This document shows positions 15,254-17,814 of a stretch of DNA of 17,814 nt, piece by piece. The position numbers and the translations under genes are program-made. Source of the DNA: Pseudomonadota bacterium (GTDB taxonomy: Bacteria; Pseudomonadota; Alphaproteobacteria; Reyranellales; Reyranellaceae); the NCBI GenBank assembly GCA_023386865.1, contig JAEWIV010000251.1, forward strand, positions 1-17,814. Reading direction: 5' to 3'. Positions within the stretch are counted from its first letter, which is position 1; each line of letters begins with the position of its first letter. A model generated the notes under the pieces. The model saw only the letters and a program-made list of their open reading frames with translations, ran no database searches and was not told where the DNA came from.

Positions 15254-15687
15254 CCGCCTTTGGCGGCCTCGACCTCCGGGTCGTTGCCGTGGACGCGCAG
15301 GCAGCCGCGCACGATCGGCGCGCAGACGCCCTCCTTGCCCACGAAGTCGTCGTTGTCGCCGGTGTAGTTCAGCTCGGCGACCTTGCCGTCGACGACACGG
15401 ACGATCGCGTGACAGTACGAACCGCTGCGCCCGATCTTGAAACCGCCGCCGACCATCGGCAGGTTGACCTCCATGCCGCCGGTATTCTCGTTCTTGAGCT
15501 CGTAGGAGAAGAGTTCCGTGCGCTCGTCGAGGCGCTTGGTGCGTGTCGGAATGCCAGCACAGGACTGGAACGTACGGGCAGTCATGCCGAGGACGGCGCG
15601 GCGACCGTCCGTCGCGACACTATGGCCGGAGGCACAGGCGCCAACCAGGAAGGAGAGCGGCAACAAGACCATTACGCAACGCGTCAT
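15235..15687 (-). CDS. Hypothetical lipoprotein with conserved cysteines
   Basis: A 150-residue protein with a lipoprotein signal: hydrophobic residues 5-16 and a lipobox VGAC ending at C18. The mature part contains AVLGMTARTFQSCAGIP (31-47), resembling the start of small SmpA/BamE-like folds, and cysteines C43, C92, C122 and C129 that could form two disulfides in the periplasm. The pattern of a CAG-x-P stretch followed by YCHA and late paired cysteines recalls small alphaproteobacterial lipoproteins of unknown role; I cannot name the family. The start is supported by GGGAG 5 nt upstream. The C-terminus is charged and overlaps the end of cobF by 19 nt on the opposite strand. Function unknown. 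Confidence 0.82.
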   Translation of the reverse strand: MTRCVMVLLPLSFLVGACASGHSVATDGRRAVLGMTARTFQSCAGIPTRTKRLDERTELFSYELKNENTGGMEVNLPMVGGGFKIGRSGSYCHAIVRVVDGKVAELNYTGDNDDFVGKEGVCAPIVRGCLRVHGNDPEVEAAKGGQRRNK

Positions 15688-15773
15688 GACAACTCCCTCA
15701 GCACTTTAGGATGCGTGGGAGCTCGAAAAATAAGAAATGCGTCCGGCGCGTCGAGGGGGTGGGCTGTGATCAA
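15688..15773. other. Gap between EamA transporter and lipoprotein gene
   Basis: An 86-base gap between two minus-strand genes. It contains the lipoprotein Shine-Dalgarno (GGGAG, minus strand, 15693-15697) and, read on the minus strand, a weak GC-rich hairpin followed by a T-rich run around 15725-15735 that could act as a poor terminator for the transporter. No firm promoter is visible. Confidence 0.35.
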
Positions 15774-16610
15774 TCACCCCAGCCGCAGCAGCGGTATGGA
15801 CGCCGCCGCCAGCAGCACGGCAAGGATGCGCGTGCGCGTGAAGGGCTCCTTGAGCCAGAGCACGGCGATCAGGATGGCGAACACCGCGCTGGTGTCGCGC
15901 AACGCGGCGGCCGGCGCGATGGGGGCATGGCCCCACACCCAGAGGATCAGCAGGTAAGAGGTGACGGACGCCAGCGCAGCCGGCGCAGCTACCGGCCATT
16001 GACCTTGCAATTGGCGCCACGGCGCACCGTCGTGCCGTCGACGCCAGCACATCGCCGCGGCATTGGTGATCGAGACGACGAAGCCGTAGGCCCACGGCGA
16101 GCCGGCAGCCCGCACGCCTTGGGCATCGCACAGGATGTATCCTGCCGCGCCCACGCCCGCCGCAAAGATCCAGGCCAGGGCCTGCAGGGGAACGCCGCGA
16201 TCGCGCGCCGTGTCCCAGGACAGCACGGCAAGCGACAGGGCCATGATGGCGATGCCGCCCAGCGCCGCGATGCTCGGCCAGCCGCCGGCGACCACGGCCA
16301 CCAGCGGCACGACCAGCACGACGGCGATGGCGCGGGCGACGGGATAGACCAGGCCGAAACCGCCGAGCTCATAGCCGCGCAGCAGTGCCGTCACGGTGGC
16401 GACGTTCAGCAACGTCGATGCCGCGATCCATGGCCATGCCGCCAGCGGCGGCAGTCCGGACCAAAGCAGGCCAGGCAGCACCAGCACGGCGCTCAGCAGC
16501 ATCTGCGCGGCCATGGCGCGCGGCGGATCGCGGCTTGCCTTCACCGCCGCATTCCAGCCGGCATGCAGGACGGCGCTCGTGAGCGCGGCGGTGACGTCGA
16601 GCGCATCCAT
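15774..16610 (-). CDS. EamA/DMT-family transporter
   Basis: A 278-residue protein with about ten hydrophobic helices arranged as two EamA repeats. Typical marks are the start AVLHAGWNAAVK (13-24), the end of the first repeat YPVARAIAVVLV (89-100), and the matching end of the second, ALRDTSAVFAILIAVLWLKEP (236-256, quoted here as family motif). Such proteins export or import small metabolites such as amino acids or nucleosides across the inner membrane; the substrate is not predictable. Its ATG overlaps the stop of the upstream XRE-cupin gene by one base (TGATG), implying coupled translation and likely control by that regulator. Confidence 0.92.
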   Translation of the reverse strand: MDALDVTAALTSAVLHAGWNAAVKASRDPPRAMAAQMLLSAVLVLPGLLWSGLPPLAAWPWIAASTLLNVATVTALLRGYELGGFGLVYPVARAIAVVLVVPLVAVVAGGWPSIAALGGIAIMALSLAVLSWDTARDRGVPLQALAWIFAAGVGAAGYILCDAQGVRAAGSPWAYGFVVSITNAAAMCWRRRHDGAPWRQLQGQWPVAAPAALASVTSYLLILWVWGHAPIAPAAALRDTSAVFAILIAVLWLKEPFTRTRILAVLLAAASIPLLRLG

Positions 16611-17173
16611 CACGCCGGCCGATGATCGATGATCACGGCGTAGCGCGCCGGCCTGGACGTCCGATTGCGGAAGGTGGTCCGGCGATCGACCACCATGGCG
16701 AGACAATCGCCGGCACCGAGCTCGTGGCGTGTCGTGCCCACCGTCACCTCGAGCGTTCCCTGCAGCACCCAGATCTGCTGATGCTGCACGCCGGGCCGCG
16801 CGCCGGTCTCGTAGGCAACGCGCGCACCGGGAGGAAAGACCACTTCGACGATCTGCAAGGGCGATGGAAAGCCGGACGGCGAGACATTGCGGCGGACGTA
16901 GCCCGACGCTGGGTCGCGCCATTCGACCTGATCCTTGCGGCGCGACACCGGGTCGGCCGGCGCAGCCGGCGCATCGAACAGCGAGGCCAGCGGCACGCCG
17001 AGCCCGGCCGCGAGTTTTTCCAGCACCACCGCCGTCGGGCTGCTCTCGCCGCGCTCGATCAGCGAGATCATGGAGCGGCTGACACCCGAGCTCTCGGCCA
17101 GCGCCTCCAACGACAGCCCGCGCTGGGCACGAATCTGGCGCACGCGGGCGGCGATGCGGTCGTTGATATCCAT
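16610..17173 (-). CDS. XRE-family transcriptional regulator with cupin sensor domain
   Basis: A 187-residue regulator. The N-terminal helix-turn-helix (about 7-64) reads VRQIRAQRGLSLEALAESSG then VSRSMISLIERGESSPT, a typical XRE fold. A C-terminal cupin (about 95-185) includes GARPGVQHQQIWVLQG and ELGAGDCLAMV, the two cupin motifs, and probably binds a small ligand. Regulators of this architecture often control an adjacent metabolic or transport gene and themselves. Here the EamA transporter overlaps by one base and is the obvious target. No Shine-Dalgarno is visible before the ATG, and an inverted repeat covers the start codon, which points to autoregulation and possibly a leaderless or very short leader. 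Confidence 0.93.
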   Translation of the reverse strand: MDINDRIAARVRQIRAQRGLSLEALAESSGVSRSMISLIERGESSPTAVVLEKLAAGLGVPLASLFDAPAAPADPVSRRKDQVEWRDPASGYVRRNVSPSGFPSPLQIVEVVFPPGARVAYETGARPGVQHQQIWVLQGTLEVTVGTTRHELGAGDCLAMVVDRRTTFRNRTSRPARYAVIIDHRPA

Positions 17174-17210
17174 GATATTGGATATTCATCCATCATCATG
17201 GAAGGATCAA
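17166..17210 (-). promoter_or_regulatory. XRE-cupin promoter/operator candidate
   Basis: Three alternating half-sites occur: ATCCA at 17168-17172, TGGAT at 17179-17183 and ATCCA at 17188-17192, with centres about one helical turn apart. The first two lie in a perfect 7-bp inverted repeat, ATATCCA (17166-17172) and TGGATAT (17179-17185), that covers the start codon. On the minus strand TTGATC (17210-17205), a 17-nt spacer and GAATAT (17187-17182) could be a weak promoter, ending 8 nt before the ATG. The operator idea is stronger than the promoter hexamers. Confidence 0.5.
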
Positions 17211-17211
17211 G

Positions 17212-17694
17212 TCAGAACCTCGGCGGGCCCGGATCCTGGTTCCAGTCGGGATCGCTCGACGGGCTGAGCGGCTTGTCGCCGACCAGCAGGCCCTTGCCCG
17301 GGATGAAGTTCACTTCCAGCCGGATGCCATCGGGATCTTCGAACACGACATAGTAGTAGCCGGGCGCCCAGTCGCCGAGCGTCGGGCCGCGGTCGATGTA
17401 GGCCCCCATCTCCCGCAACTTGGCGGCGACGGCATCGACATCCTCTCGCGTGCGAGCCCGGATGCAGAAATGATGCAGGCCGATGCGATTGGCCACGAAG
17501 CGCTCGCCTTCATGCTCGGGCGCGCAACGCTGGATGCCGACCGCGGTGCGACCGCCGACGTGATACAGGAAGTTGTTGCCGTCATAGACCTTGGTGAGAC
17601 CGAGGAACGGCAGCAGCTCGCCATAGAAAGCCCGCGCCTTGTCCCACTGGCTGACGGTGAGGATGACATGGGCCATGCCGTTGATTTCGATCAT
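17212..17694 (-). CDS. VOC (glyoxalase/dioxygenase superfamily) protein
   Basis: A 160-residue vicinal-oxygen-chelate protein with the two beta-alpha-beta-beta-beta repeats. The first starts at MAHVILTVSQWDKARAFY (7-24) and the second at GLHHFCIRARTRED (72-85). Candidate metal ligands are H9, H74 (or H75) and E127 in DPDGIRLEVNF. Family members use a divalent metal for isomerisation, dioxygenation or antibiotic binding; the substrate here is unknown. The C-terminal 25 residues are an unstructured Pro/Asp-rich tail beyond the usual domain. The start has an excellent Shine-Dalgarno, AGGAGG, with 4 nt spacing. The gene lies 38 nt upstream of the XRE-cupin gene on the same strand. Confidence 0.92.
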   Translation of the reverse strand: MIEINGMAHVILTVSQWDKARAFYGELLPFLGLTKVYDGNNFLYHVGGRTAVGIQRCAPEHEGERFVANRIGLHHFCIRARTREDVDAVAAKLREMGAYIDRGPTLGDWAPGYYYVVFEDPDGIRLEVNFIPGKGLLVGDKPLSPSSDPDWNQDPGPPRF

Positions 17695-17697
17695 GCT

Positions 17698-17753
17698 CCC
17701 TCCTTCTGCCTCCCCAGCGAAGCTGGGGAGGTGTCCGCGAAGCGGACGGAGGG
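17698..17753. repeat. REP-like double hairpin in the leader of the VOC gene
   Basis: Two perfect hairpins stand side by side: a 10-bp stem, CCTCCCCAGC (17709-17718) with GCTGGGGAGG (17722-17731), and a 6-bp stem, GTCCGC (17733-17738) with GCGGAC (17742-17747), both with a GAA loop (TTC on the other strand). CCCTCC (17698-17703) and GGAGGG (17748-17753) can pair to close both into a three-way junction. This looks like a dispersed alphaproteobacterial intergenic repeat. The left outer arm overlaps the Shine-Dalgarno of the VOC gene. Confidence 0.75.
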
Positions 17754-17814
17754 GTCATGAGTCATCGTCGACTTCGGTCCCCGCCCTCGGCGGATGTCGG
17801 GGGCCCCCACCCCC
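17754..17814. other. Right-edge non-coding sequence
   Basis: The last 61 bases show no convincing gene. They end in a G/C-run containing the self-complementary GGGGGCCCCC. The promoter of the VOC gene may lie here, but I see no clear hexamers. Confidence 0.3.

Noticed and set aside
17795..17814. G/C homopolymer runs at the right edge, possibly a terminator or quadruplex.
   Set aside because: Cut by the window edge; no adjacent stem with a T-run and not enough sequence to judge.
1..17814. Defence system, CRISPR array, prophage or biosynthetic cluster.
   Set aside because: No spaced direct repeats, nuclease or phage genes, or synthase modules are present; the lone carrier protein and P450 are far apart and not a cluster.

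Overview
This is a gene-dense, GC-rich stretch of a Proteobacterial chromosome, most likely from an alphaproteobacterium. The evidence is TrmFO, an aerobic-pathway CobF, a CYP102-type self-sufficient P450, and REP-like palindromes with GAA/TTC loops of a kind I associate with Rhizobiales-like and Reyranella-like genomes. The taxonomic call is inference from gene content and style. I count 16 protein genes, one of them cut by the left edge. I see no rRNA, tRNA, CRISPR array, insertion sequence or phage gene. No gap between genes exceeds about 120 bases.

Layout. (1) Bases 1-4076, minus strand: a CYP102/P450 BM3-like monooxygenase-reductase fusion, overlapping by 16 nt a DUF445 membrane protein that runs off the left edge. 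(2) 4192-5662, plus strand: a 3-hydroxyisobutyrate dehydrogenase-family enzyme divergent from the P450, then an exported histidine phosphatase. (3) 5663-10769, minus strand, in transcription order: nadE (glutamine-dependent NAD+ synthetase), a metallophosphoesterase and an Nramp-related transporter, tightly packed; then, after an 87-base gap, a glutathione S-transferase and an alpha/beta hydrolase joined by an ATGA overlap. (4) 10819-11202, minus strand: a RidA-fold protein. (5) 11295-15253, plus strand: trmFO, a stand-alone acyl carrier protein, a MATE exporter and cobF. (6) 15235-17694, minus strand, in transcription order: a VOC/glyoxalase protein, an XRE-cupin regulator and an EamA transporter, followed by a separate lipoprotein whose end overlaps cobF.

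How the genes work together. The clearest unit is nadE-phosphoesterase-Nramp, joined by near-zero and ATGA junctions. It is headed by a promoter (TTGACA, 17 nt, TAGCAT) whose spacer and -10 carry a perfect 8-bp inverted repeat and whose predicted start lies at the nadE ATG, suggesting regulated, leaderless expression. The XRE-cupin regulator and EamA transporter overlap by one base and look like a self-controlled exporter module. The P450 and the dehydrogenase are divergent and might share control or a substrate pathway, but nothing proves it.

I found no clear multi-gene novel system. The points most worth a second look are: the nadE operator and leaderless promoter; an Nramp transporter lacking the canonical metal-ligand residues; a BM3-like P450 lacking the usual fatty-acid carboxylate anchor; a REP-like element whose outer stem contains the Shine-Dalgarno of the VOC gene; a 21-bp palindrome ahead of an orphan acyl carrier protein; and a RidA protein without its signature arginine.
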